A DNA stretch of 64,000 bases. It comes from Porodaedalea pini (Eukaryota; Basidiomycota; Agaricomycetes; Hymenochaetales; Hymenochaetaceae). Positions 12,549 through 24,319 of this stretch are shown piece by piece (position 1 is the first letter of the stretch; each line of letters opens with the position of its first letter). The notes under the pieces were generated by a model. It was not told the origin of the DNA and made no database searches. It was given only the letters and a program-made list of their open reading frames with translations. Made by a program: the position numbers and the translations under genes. The stretch is taken from positions 2,480,001-2,544,000 of the forward strand of contig NBAY01000001.1 of the NCBI GenBank assembly GCA_002794775.1, in the 5' to 3' direction.

Positions 12549-15500
12549 CTACGCATCAAGCAACTGCTTCGACACCAGAATTCTATTCGTCAGCGCAGAA
12601 ACGTTTGCATCCGCGAGGATGACCTCCGGATCATACTCGACTCCAAAGGCCGCTTGTATAGACCGTGCGATGCGAGCCGCCTGCTTCTCCGACCAGAAGC
12701 GAAAGTCGTCGGGGTCGCGCCCGAAACGCTCGTCTTCGGGGGATGGGGGAGGCGTCCCGGGGGGCTTCGAGGAAAGCGGCACGAGAGAGGGGTCTGCGTC
12801 GAGGCAGAGCGTCACAATGTGCATAAGGTACCAACGCACGGATTGGAAGTCAAGCAACGCCGGCGGATCAACTGTATCACAGCAGTAACGGTCAGTCGAA
12901 GAAATATCAAAAAGCAATAAACACATACCATAAATGTCTATTGGCCCATCTAAGCTCATGACATTGTACATTCCATCATGATGATACCTGACTTCATAAG
13001 TGCCAACCTGCCAAGGCAAAGTTTCACCCTTGAACACCACTTTACCAGTCTCCGGTTCCGTCCCTGAATGAACCTTGTCCTCTGGTCCGAGATACACGTC
13101 GCCTTCCCACTCGTCGTTGTGGACGGGTACCCACATACCTAAGGATGATGTCGAGGTGACCAAGCTAGATTTGTTCGCACCAAGCTGGGAGGACAAAGGT
13201 AAGTAGTCTGAGATGAAGTTCTTGAAGACCGCAGACACGAACCCGATAGAGTCCAATCCAGTCTTTCCGTGAATGAGTAGGTGGCACACGCCAAGTGACA
13301 ACAATAGGCTCGCCGAGATGGAAGCGATACTTTCCGCCTGGTCTGCTCGGCCCATTTGTAGCTACAGAAATTTTGTAAAAAGTCGTATTGAACGAGGAAA
13401 TATCGCTTGCGACTCGCCTACAGAATTAGGATTGTAAGTAACGATGAGTAGTAAGAAATCATGCGCTCTGGAACTGACGTGATGACAAGCCTCTCCCTCG
13501 ACTGCTGCAGCAAGACTTTAGTATCCTGCATAACTTCCGACAGTCTCGGTTTCGCTGAAAGGAAAGGACAGTCAATTATCATATCTTAACAAGGAAATGC
13601 CGGCTTGGACGATAAAAGCACATTTGTTCAAGAATTCCTCGACAACGTCTTCCGTTTCCTTGAACACCTTATCGAATGAACCCTTCACCTCCTTCGCGAC
13701 CCGGCCTAGCTGTGGTACGTGTTTTCCAGCGCGCGACTCGAGAAGACGCGCATTCTTCGTGGCGACCTTCTTGATGATCTTAGTGAGTCCAGCATCCTTA
13801 CGGAGTGCGTCGCCATAAAGTTTCTGCATATGGGGGCTGAAGAGAAATGAGCACACTGATACAGCAATGGCGAGGTAAACATTCTTACTTTTCTACGGTC
13901 CTGAGGAACCACCAGTACGACAAGTTCGTGATGATCGCGAGGGTCAAAACAGACTTGCTCCCTGTGATTAGAGCAAGCCCAAAGAAGGTCGAACCACTTA
14001 GAATCTCCGGGTTGTTTAAGAACCTGCGATCACTGCGTCAGTACACTCCTAATCATCCTTATGCTATGTGGCTCACCGGAAGATACCAGTATACTCGAGA
14101 GTCGTCGGGTAATTGTCAATGAAGAAGTCGCCAAAGAACCAACCAAAGACACCAAGGACTTCATACGATTCCCTCGCGGCCCATATGTGCAACAGAATGA
14201 GAAACTGGGCAAGATCATCAGGGCTGATTCTTCAAATGGGATGCAGGTCAGCTTACAATTCCAAGCGTATGACGCAAAAGCTGGTTGCCAGCGATCCATT
14301 CCTGAGGAAACTGGTAGGTCTTCCAAGCGAAGCCAAAGAAAGAAGCTATCCAAGTACTAAGCAAATCCCCTTTCATAAAACATATAGGAATACGAACTGT
14401 ATGTCATCAGCATACTTAGATTATAGAGTGCCTTCCAGTTCGTGAATGCTTCCTGCACAGCACCTTGTCCGCGCGCAAGGCTGCTGTCCGGGTAGTGATA
14501 ATGTTTGAGGAAGTGACGAACAAGGAACTTTGAATTGCTCTGTGCCTTGAGGAGAGAACCCAAGACGAACGTATGGTACACGCGCCATAGTAGGGCATGG
14601 GTGAAATGCAAGACGATTTGACCTTGAATAGAAAGGGGTGGCAGGAAAGCTATGATTATGGCGTAAAGGGCAACGAGGCCAAGCATGAAGTCGGGTGCCC
14701 TTGAGGAACTTTTTAGAAAGACAGTAAGAGAATAAAAATGTGAAGATTTGACAAACCGAAGTAAATCGAAATTATGCAACAAGACCAAATCCTTACGGAA
14801 GTATCTATTCAACAAGTCATGCTGCGACAGCATGCGTGTCTTGGACGACCGTGATACCGAACTAGATAAGAGAGATACCGGCGAGCCCATGCGCGGGGTT
14901 CTGACCTCGATGGCATCCATCTCCGTTTCTGTCTCCGTCTCCAGTTCTTCTGTTTCCGTAGCAGATTCGCCTTCCGTAGCGGAAGGTGTCGACATGTCTG
15001 TCAAATTGCTTGCATCAGATACATTACGCTGGTGAGCCGGCGGCGAAGGTCTTGCCGGCTTGCAGGATACACTCGATTCATCTGTAAGAGGGATGCGAGA
15101 GGCAAGTAGCTTCTTTTGTCCGTATGTGCGTTCAATGTCTGAGGAGCTATATTAGTTATATTACCCATTTGTAAGAGAAGAACACGCACGAGGATTCTCA
15201 AAGAATACAAGAAACCCGAATTGCGCGGCATGTGCAGCAATACTGACGAAAAGCACAGGATAACTCCCAACAATAAGTGAGAGTCCGTAATAACCAGCGT
15301 AGCCTGAAGGTAAAAGTCAGATAATTACTAGCATTACTTATGTCTGCATTAGCTCACCAACAGAGTACATCGGGTGAGGCGCGAGTTCAAAGACGCCATC
15401 GAAGACAAGCGCCCCGCGCTGGAAAAAGACGTCACCCCAATACCAACCGTAGTCTTTGACAACATAGTGCGCTTCGGTCTTCACCCACAGGTTAAACGTA

Positions 15501-16367
15501 ATAAGTATAATGCCGCCCAGCCATCTACGAACCAAATTAATTTAGGGGATAGACAATATTTTTCAGGTTCGCTTGCCTGAAGATGTGAACTGGCATGGAA
15601 AGGCCCTCAGGGACGCGGAAGCAGCAGAACGCGAATAGGCAGTACGAAACAAAGTCACTATTCAGAATACTCAGCACAAGATCGTGAGGGTATTTAATGA
15701 TCACACGTACTTGAGCAGGATAATATCAACAAGCTGTCTGAATAGCAGCCACGTGTTATACTCTAGGGGTAATTCCTGGTTGCAGTTCAATATCGTGTTT
15801 TCCTGATTAGAAAAAGAAAGGCATACATCAAAGGAATAGTCCTTCCCCATCTTGCCCACGAGCTGCTTGCGAATCCAGTTCCTGGCTTCTGGATTGCGCT
15901 TTTCGTCGAGCCATCCTAGTCGTTGCATCTCACGTACGATCCATTTTCTCTTGCTCTGCTTCGTAAGAACCCAGCCTAATCCAGCATCGTACGCCACGCG
16001 CCAGAAGGCGAAATACGCGAGAAAAAATGGCTTTGCAACAGACGGCGGCAGAGCAAAGAACGCCATTATCTGCAGACCGAGAAGCGTCAGACTCAGGATG
16101 TCGAGATGCGACTTAGGGTAGCCAGGATGAAAGAGCGTCAGAACATCATGCGTCGTGGGCACTCGAAATACTGAGGATTGCAGCGATTAGTTCAAAAAAT
16201 GAATTAACGATTGCCACATGTAACTTACCTTCACCACCAGGCGTCTTCCCCCACACGACCTCTTGTAGCTTCGGTGCCTTCTCGTCAAGAGTCTCGACAG
16301 TAACGTCTTCTGTCATCGATCCAGACGTTTTCCGGCGGCGCAACTCGCCTTCAGATAGGGTGGCCAT
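12549..16367 (-). CDS. CHO2: Phosphatidylethanolamine N-methyltransferase
   Basis: Membrane methyltransferase for the first methylation of phosphatidylethanolamine on the way to phosphatidylcholine, in the ER. Sixteen exons: 16367-16229, 16170-15827, 15802-15711, 15657-15577, 15524-15358, 15303-15190, 15138-14757, 14708-14398, 14345-14257, 14204-14077, 14023-13889, 13836-13622, 13554-13479, 13417-13243, 13184-12929, 12871-12549. They sum to 3027 nt (1008 aa), a usual length for fungal Cho2. Landmarks: [80 protein letters not shown], and the C-terminal [19 protein letters not shown]. The [16 protein letters not shown] segment matches the methyltransferase signature repeated in this family. The intron after 15577 starts with GC. 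The start is the ATG at 16367 ([13 protein letters not shown]). It diverges from the GH3 gene. Confidence 0.96.
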
Positions 16368-16801
16368 TGCGTCCAAAACCAACGGTCCAACCGACACGTA
16401 CAAAAGGGCGCGAGGCACGCGATTTCGCGGAGGCACCGCGCCATGTTCCCACGACGTCTATAACGCGAATAATCCTACCAGTGGCTGTCTGTTTACGTTC
16501 ATCGTGTTGACCACCGCGCCGCGCCGTCGAGTCGGACGGAGTTATTCGTCGAGGCTTATGTTATCGAGGGCAAAGGGAAAGAGACTGCATATGAAATAAG
16601 CTTGCTCGCTTTGTGGGAACCTTGGGAACATGCCGTGAGTGAGGACTAAATACAACATCATGCGCCAGCGCCAGCAAATCATTGACGGGCCGTGTTCTAA
16701 TCTTGTCTGACCACCACAGGATCGATCGGTCAGAGAGTCTTGAAGATATGTGAGTGAAATAATCAGCTACATTGCATCTCATTTGAGGTCACAACAGACA
16801 A
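16368..16801. promoter_or_regulatory. Shared divergent promoter region of CHO2 and the GH3 gene
   Basis: 434 bp separate the two start codons, so both upstream regions must lie here. I could not assign a specific factor site or TATA box with confidence. Confidence 0.5.
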
Positions 16802-19800
16802 ATGGCCAGAAGGCGACAGCAGCTACGAAGCAACCGCGATGATGCGGAAAATGCTGAGGGAATCACATATTCGCCGCAAGGGGAAAACTTGGGCAGGACT
16901 GGTGCTGAAGATGCCGACCAATACGATGAACACGCTCCCTTGAATGCTAGCGGCACGCCTGAGTTTCAGGATAGGCCAGAAGTGAGCCCTTGGAGGCGTG
17001 CTAGTAGCAGCTCAAGGTGCGTCTGGAGGAGCATAATCATTGCAACGGCTCTAGCATCTGACAGGATATCCCATAGGTCAAGTCTCATAGCTCGCTTTTC
17101 CAACTTTGCGCAGACTCGAACTGCACTTTGTATCGGTCTAGCAGCTGCGTTAGCATTAGTCGTTGTTTTTTCTACAGGCGGGGCAATTGTCTATACCACA
17201 GCTCCAAAAGATGGACAGTCTCCGCCGTGGTATCCGGCCCGTGAGTTTCTCTGAAACTGCGTGCATACTACTTCTCTCAATGAAGGCCTCGAAGCTTCCG
17301 GAGGAACTCTTCCCTCATGGCAAGGCTCGTATGAAAAAGCCGCTAGAGTCGTTAACCAAATGTCGCTTATGGAGAAGGTGAATGTCACCACGGGGACTGG
17401 CTGGCAAATGGGCCTGTGCGTTGGGAACACAGGCTAGTCTGTTGTCAACTTTTCACGCTAGCAACAGAACTGCTAATCAAAGCGCTCATAGGCCCTGCGG
17501 TTAATGTCAAGTTCCCTTCACTGTGCCTTCAAGATGGTCCCTTAGGCATTCGCTTCGCCGACAGGAGCACAGCATTCCCCGCAGGTATCACGGTCGGAGC
17601 AACCTGGAATCGTGAACTAATGTCAGACATCGTCTTCACTACGTACTATTACTGGTGTTCTGACGATTTGGACTATGATCAGGTATCAGCGCGGCCGTCT
17701 GCACGGCCGCGAAGCACGCATGAAAGGTGTTAATGTACTCCTTGGTCCTTCAATGGGTCCATTGGGCAGGATGCCGGGCGGTGGACGGGTTTGGGAGGGG
17801 TTCGGATCCGATCCTGTTTTGCAGGGCGTCGCGGCTTCGCAAACCATCAAGGGAATACAAGCAGAAGGAGTGATCGCGACTGGTAAAATATCTGAGAACG
17901 ATATCGCAAAGACGTTTAAGCTGACAGGTTTCTGCACTCATATAGCCAAACATTACATCTTAAACGAGCAAGAACACTTTCGTCAATCCTTCGAGTGGGG
18001 TTTGCCGCATGCTTTATCCTCCAATATCGATGACCGTACTCTGCATGAAATTTATCTGTGGCCCTTTGCCGAGAGTGTTCGAGCAGGCGTTGCATCGGTC
18101 ATGTGTAGTTACGAGATGGTCAATAACTCGTGCGTAGTCTTTCTTTTCTTCTTTAAGTGAATCGGTTGCACCTGATGCTGCTGGTAAAGATATGCGTGCG
18201 GAAACAGTAAGATAATCAACGGCATTCTCAAGGATGAACTTGGCTTCCAGGGCTTTTTACAATCTGACTGGCTTGCCCAACGTAGTGGTGTCGCTAGTGC
18301 TCTTGCTGGCCTGTAAGGAATCATCCTTTGACTCAACCATGTGCACGACTTCATTACACACACGCATCTAGTGATATGTCGATGCCTGGCGACGGCTTGC
18401 ACTGGGCAAACGGCAACTCCCTTTGGGGTGCGCACCTCACTAAATCGGTCCTTAACGGCTCTCTACCCGTATCCCGCCTTAACGATATGGTAACTCGCAT
18501 TGTTGCGGCATACTACCAACTGGGGCAAGATAACCCTGCCCGCTTTCCGGACGAAGGGCCAAATTTTTCTTCATGGACAGACGATGAAACTGGCTTTCTG
18601 TACCACGGAAGCGGTGAGGGAGAACGCGGTATTGTAAACAAATTTGTCGATGTGCAAGGCGAAGGCGATGATGCACATGGAAAGCTCGTAAGGCAAATTG
18701 GGGCGGAGGCGGTAACGTTGTTGAAGAACGAAGGTGATATCCTACCTCTGAATAAAAACGGCTCGGGCTTGTCATCCGATGGCAGGAAGGCTAGAATAGC
18801 TATCATCGGCGAAGATGCTGGCGAAGGCAAAGGGAGGAATGCATGCAAGGACAGGGGATGTAATCAGGGGACGTACGTTGTCCCAATCAGATCGTAATCA
18901 GTACTTGCACTGAATCAGCTTCTCTAGCCTCGCCGTAGGCTGGGGCTCTGGCGCCACCGAATTTCCATATCTTACTACACCCGAAGTCGCTCTTCGTGCT
19001 GCCTTTGATACAGATCATATATCCGTTTCCTCTTTCCTGTCAAACGTCAACCCGTCCCCGGGAACCATAGAGGACCAAGATCTATGCCTCGTCTTCATCA
19101 ATGCGGACGCTGGAGAGGGCTTCATTTCTCATGATGGCGTGGCAGGTGACAGACCGGATTTGTACCCACAGAAGGGGGGAGATAAGCTTGTTCAGAACGT
19201 CGCTCGTAGATGCGGCTCGGGAAAGGGCAAGACAGTTGTCGTGGTGCACTCTGTAGGCCCAGTCGTTGTGGAAAGGTGGGTCGATATGGACGCAGTGAAA
19301 GGCCTGCTGTTCGCACATCTCCCAGGCCAGGAAAGCGGAAACGCGCTAGTTAGTGAACTTTTCATGTGGTCTGTGGATGTGTTTTTTTTATGTATCACCG
19401 TCTTAATAGGTCGATGTCCTCTTCGGTGTTGTGGATGCTAGCGGTAGGCTTCCGTATACCGTCGGCAAAAGTCTCGAAGACTATGGAAAGGCGGGACAAA
19501 TACTAACCATTCCAAACGCAGTCATTCCGCAGCAGAATTTTGACGAAGGACTTTATATCGACTATAGGCATTTCGACAAAGTCAGTGAGTCTGGTACGCT
19601 AAAATAGGCACATCTGATTCCCTCGCCTTTAGTATATGATCACGCCGCGCTACGAATTCGGCTTTGGGCTTTCCTACACGACATTCTCATACTCCGATCT
19701 AGCCATTACACGTACAAAATCAAAAACGCCCTTCCCTTCTGCTCGACTAGAGGGCGTATCTCCTCCTTCCCTGGACGAGACCATCCCTCCTGTATCAGAC

Positions 19801-20310
19801 GCGGTCTTTCCTCAAGGCTTCCGCAAGTTGAAGAAGTTTATCTACCCATATATCGAACGCACCTCTGATATCAAGACTGGTAAATACCCGTATCCAAAGG
19901 GATACGACGTCGTACAACTCCCTTCACAAGCTGGCGGTGGCGAGGGTGGGAACCCCAGTCTTTGGGATGTACACGCAGAAGTAGAGTTCACACTGACGAA
20001 CACCGGCCAGCGCAGTGGCAAGGAAGTCACTCAGCTGTATGTCTTCTTCCCGAGCAACGTGCACGTCGGCGATATCGATGGAACGGCGCGACCCGGTATA
20101 TACAAAGATTTCCCTGTAAAGGTGCTCCGCGGCTTCGAGAAGGTCGAGCTGGCGCCGGGCGAAAGCCAGCGGGTCAAACTCGAGCTGACTAGGAAGGATC
20201 TGAGTTATTGGTCTGTGGTGCATCAGAATTGGGTTATGCCGACGCGAGGTTCCTTCCGTCTGAGCGTGGGGAGCAGCTCGCGGAATCTGCCTTTGTCTGG
20301 CTTGCTGTGA
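16802..20310 (+). CDS. Membrane-anchored GH3 beta-glucosidase
   Basis: Glycoside hydrolase family 3 enzyme releasing terminal beta-D-glucose. Ten exons: 16802-17240, 17286-17432, 17492-17621, 17683-17882, 17946-18129, 18208-18312, 18372-18872, 18928-19348, 19410-19580, 19633-20310; sum 2976 nt (991 aa). A 48-bp in-frame segment 17017-17064 with GTGCGT and ACAG ends may be a further intron (975 aa). Residues 1-106 are hydrophilic, residues about 108-130 form one membrane span ([20 protein letters not shown]), and there is no cleavable signal peptide, so it is probably a type II membrane protein with an outside catalytic domain. Landmarks: [49 protein letters not shown] (the Asp is the expected nucleophile), [20 protein letters not shown], and a C-terminal fibronectin-III-like part ([16 protein letters not shown]). 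The intron after 17432 has a GC donor. Confidence 0.94.
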
Positions 20311-20985
20311 AAATGGTCATGTATTCTGGTTCGATATGTTTCATTGTACCATTATTTGTTTGATTAGAATAAAAGCCTTGTGCTTTGTGGAGTTTCGAAT
20401 CCATTTTGAACGGGAATGCGCTGCATTGCTATGTCGGGAATATCAAAAAAAATCGAGTGTGAGAAAAGGGAAGAGGACAAATATGCGTCAACATGGCTCA
20501 ACTATAAGAAAGATTTTTTTGCTTGCTTTCGTTCTTCTGTTTGGACCAACTAAGAACATGAACTCTTTTCTTTCGTCTCCACCTGCTTCTACCTTGTGAA
20601 AGTTCCAGCTTGTCATAAGCATCGTTTGAGTCAGTCTCAACATGCCATCTTCGCAATGCCCGTCTATTTCACACCATTCTGAACACGTCACGGCTGTTTC
20701 TCAAAGTCTACACCCTGATAATTCACTCGGTGACCTGCGTCTTCCACGGGCGCTGAGTTACTAATGGCAGGGAAGAGCGAAGCTTTGCGTCCTCTCAAGG
20801 GACGCGTGGTGCTAATTTCGGTCGCCTTCGCATCGTTGAACGCGGCCTTACGAGGTGCCATACAGCTTTTCATCCTATGTAAATCATGTCCATGGAATAT
20901 ATTTGTTTTGGTGTATATAGATAGTTGAATACATTCTGATCCCTGGTTGCAACGAGGCTCCATAGTTGCGGCGAAGACACTTCGT
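20311..20985. other. Convergent intergenic region
   Basis: 675 bp between the stop codons of the GH3 gene and the ALKBH6-like gene; presumably two 3' UTRs. No gene seen. Confidence 0.5.
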
Positions 20986-22354
20986 TCAGCGTAGTGATTT
21001 TACACTGACTACGCTCTCGACGTCCCGACACGTCAAGCTTATTCGTGCTTCCCTATTCAACGTCCCTCCATTCGTCACCAACTCGCGCATTTTCGGGTCT
21101 TTTACCATATTCCAGTTTGTGATGCGCACGCCATCCTCTGGCCCATTGGCAGGGCGATCAGGAGAGGTCGGGTCAGACGAAAGAGATCTAGACTGTGCGG
21201 GCAAAAAGACGTCCTTCGCAAGCGCGTCAATGCCGTGCAGGTGCTCCGTGTAAAGCTCGCGAGTTGTGATAACTAAGCTGCGCGGCTCGAGTAGGAGACT
21301 GAGTACTGGGCGTGACATGTCGATGACGCGTCCTCCTCGCTCGTTGCCCATCTCAGAAGAACTTTTCTTCATTTCGATACCTGCCGAAGTCTGATTCTGG
21401 GATGCAGTTTCGCCAGGCCTTCGTGCAAGTTCTGTGTCGGTCATCTGTGCACTCTCCGGGTTTGCGGTGCTACGAGACGATGTAGTAGGAGAAACGTTCG
21501 GTTTGTATTGATAGTAGTGGAACACAGTATGTGAGCGAAGCGAAATGGTCGCTACGACTGGATGATACGAGGGTCCGTCTTCGTGAGGCTGTGGGCTAAT
21601 CAGACGGCGATATCTCGGATGCCAACCGCGTGCAAAAGCTCACCATTATACCTTGGAGTGGAAGGTACTGCGCAAAATCAGTAAGGACAAATGAGTTTCT
21701 TTAATGAACCAGAGGGCTTGTCGCCTCACCTCATTGACAATAACATGATTCGGCGCACCGTGCTTCGACTTTGAGAATACGCCCGTAGACTGCAACCTCC
21801 CGATGATGTCTGGACTTGATTAAAAGTGAATAAGTCAAGATAGCGTTGTCCGCAAAACAGTTGCCTGCCATTGCTTAGGCCGCATTTCTGGTTCACAAGA
21901 TGACATACTATTTGGTCAAGAAAGGAGGCAATACTTGAGCCAGAAGTTTGTTCGAGGATGTCAGATCTCCTCCTTTAAGGGTGAAGATAAATAAGGTAGA
22001 GGGGGAGTCAGACGAATGATCCAAGCCTACAAAAAAAGAGTTAACTTGCCCCACACTTGCAGCCTATGAGTACATGACATTCGCAGGTGTGGCGTAGTCA
22101 GGAATCAATCAATGTGTCTGGTCGAGAGAGTATCTACCTTCGATTTTCTAAATTCTTCCACTTTGGCTTCGGGGCATCGTAAATCTGGCGCAGTTTCTCT
22201 GTACATCTGCAGCACAATCAAGCTCGTATATACTCACCTGTCGCAGCAAGTATGCTTCTTCATATTCAGAGATAAAATTAGGGATATAATATGCTTGTGG
22301 GATTCCGCCACTGTCGACGGCGTATGAAGATAAGTCAAAGTCTGTGGTATCCAT
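20986..22354 (-). CDS. ALKBH6: ALKBH6-type AlkB-like 2-oxoglutarate/Fe(II) dioxygenase
   Basis: Seven exons: 22354-22238, 22184-22138, 22063-22050, 21972-21909, 21814-21730, 21667-21644, 21588-20986; sum 954 nt (317 aa). The order of signatures follows ALKBH6: IPNFISEYEEAYLLRQ, PKPKWKNLENRRLQVWGG, HGAPNHVIVNEYLPLQGIM, PHEDGPSYHPVVATISL (HxD iron ligands), SLLLEPRSLVITTRELYTEHLHGI (candidate distal His) and RISLTCRDVE (Arg for 2-oxoglutarate). Exon 3 is only 14 nt, and the intron after it begins GCAAGT, a GC-AG intron. An insertion of about 50 residues rich in Ser/Thr/Glu sits between HYYQYKP and SLLLEP. The ATG at 22354 is used; GTG at 22372 is not a plausible start. The substrate in fungi is unknown to me; AlkB homologues demethylate nucleic acids or proteins. 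Confidence 0.92.
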
Positions 22355-22745
22355 AGATGCTTCAGTCTGCACGGTAATTTTGTATGAGTGTAGAGACAGA
22401 ATTATCCGTCGATTTGAACGTCGAAGCCAGAGCTAGTAAGAGTAGAAGGTTTGGCGACTCATATTATTATTAGGGTGCATGCGCCGTTTGTGCTCGTGAG
22501 AAACCTCGGAATGAAGCAACTCGATATGGCGTCGATCTCTCTGCCCTTCACCGGAAAGCAGGCTTAGATTACAGCATTACAGCACGACCCCTCCTATTCT
22601 GGCGCCCAACTCGTTCTCGTTCCTCTCCTCGATCCCAGCAACCCTCATCTCAGCCTCTCTTCTTGCTTTCATCATCTTTCACCTGTGCTTCCGCGTCAAC
22701 TCGGTGCTTGGAAATCAAGGGAGGGCTGTAACCCACGGAGACGGA
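22355..22745. promoter_or_regulatory. Divergent promoter region of the ALKBH6-like gene and DCN1
   Basis: 391 bp between the two start codons. CT-rich runs around 22585-22690 precede the DCN1 start and resemble the pyrimidine-rich leaders of fungal genes. No defined factor site assigned. Confidence 0.45.
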
Positions 22746-24319
22746 ATGGTAAGCAGCATGACTTAGCTGAGAGATTGAAATGGACATATGTGTGGAGGGA
22801 GGAGGGAAGGATGGCAATGTGCTGACAGCACTTTCTATCCGGTGTACATATAGTCCAAGTCATCAAAAGGCAAGTCCGCGGCAGATAAACTGCTCGAGAC
22901 GAACATTGCTCAGTTCTGCGGCGTTACTGGTGCATCGTGAGTCAATATCTGGGATGTTCTGCCCCGAATGTGATGGAAGCTGATCTTACGTTGTTTTTGA
23001 ATTCGTTGCAACTCTCCTATATATCACTTCATCTCGACTTAATGTGGCGACCTGGGCGTACTGCTGATCCTCATCGGATCTCGGACCCGTGCATAACGAA
23101 ACAATTGATACCGCTTATTTCGATCTCTCTTTGTACGATGCTACTGCCAGGACTAAAGATGCACGGAAGTTTCTGGAGAAATACAAGCGCCTCGACGCCG
23201 CAATTGACAGCTACTACACCGACCCAAATCAATTTGGCGGCACCTCCTCGAAGCGCACGGAAGCAGACCGATCCACGCGACTCAGCGCCCTCTTCGACAA
23301 ATATAAAGGTTTGCCTTCATCGTCCTTCTCAATCTGCACTGCCTGACGCAGCGTGTGGCTGGTTCTCTGCATAGATTCGGACGGCGACGATATCACGATT
23401 GACGGGACGATAAGGTGGTGCGAGGACCTGACGGTGAACCCGGAGGACGTCGTGCTATTGGCCATCGCGTATGAACTGAAGGCGCCTTCGATGGGTACGT
23501 GGACGAGGAAGGGATGGCTTGACGGCTGGCGTGCTCTTGGGTATGACCATTCCTGCATATTGTTGAGATTACACGCGTCTGAACGGATTCGACTTCTCCG
23601 TTCAAAGTCAGGATACGATTGAAGGGATGCGGAAGTCACTGTCGACGTTGTCACAGAAGCTTGCATCGGATGCGCGATACTTCCAACAGGTGTACACCTA
23701 CACGTTCGACTTTGCGCGTTCGGAGGGCCAGCGGAGTCTCGGTGCGTCTTTCTTCATCCTTCCTGTCCTTTCTTGCTGACCCAGACTTATCTTCTGTTCG
23801 TACTCTTCTCACGAACAGCACTCGACGATGCACAAGGCTTTTGGAGCCTACTCATTCCGCACGGGCTGTCCGGTGGGGCATTGGGACACGTCACCTCGGA
23901 TGAGGACGGCGACGACGCCATGGTGGACGACGAGGAGGGCTGGCGACCCGAGTACACGGAATGGTGGTTCGAGTTCCTTAGAGAGAAGGGCGGGAAGGGT
24001 ATCAGCAAGGATACTTGGTTGATGGTACGTTTCAATCTTAAGTCAAACGTTTTTTTTTTTTAAATTTAAATTCGCGCTGCGCAAAATGGGGAAATTCTCA
24101 TGCGACTATAACAGTTCTTGGAGTTCCTCCGAGCCATCGACGCGAAATTCGAGAAGTATGACGAGACAGGTTGGTTCTCTCTCTCCCCTCTCTCCTTCCC
24201 CCCCTTTTCTCTCCTCTCTTTCATATCGCTCACGATGTCATCCTATTTTAGCGGCCTGGCCATCGACGATCGACGACTTCGTCGTCTGGGCGCGCGAAAA
24301 GCGCGCTGCTGGGCTCTAA
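22746..24319 (+). CDS. DCN1: DCN1-like cullin neddylation factor
   Basis: Scaffold-type E3 that promotes NEDD8 transfer to cullins. Eight exons: 22746-22748, 22854-22936, 23151-23308, 23375-23540, 23608-23741, 23819-24024, 24115-24169, 24252-24319; sum 873 nt (290 aa). The N-terminus has the UBA-like part (KLLETNIAQFCGVTGAS), followed by the PONY/DCN domain: LFDKYKDSDGDDITIDGTI, LAIAYELKAPSMGTWTRKG, VYTYTFDFARSEGQRSL, LDDAQGFWSLLIP, DTWLMFLEFLRAID, WPSTIDDFVVWARE. Exon 1 consists of the start codon alone (ATG followed directly by GTAAGC). This start is chosen because the next exon opens in frame at SKSSKGKSAADKLLE and no other ATG precedes the conserved part. An acidic insertion (DEDGDDAMVDDEEG) sits in the C-terminal half. 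Confidence 0.94.
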
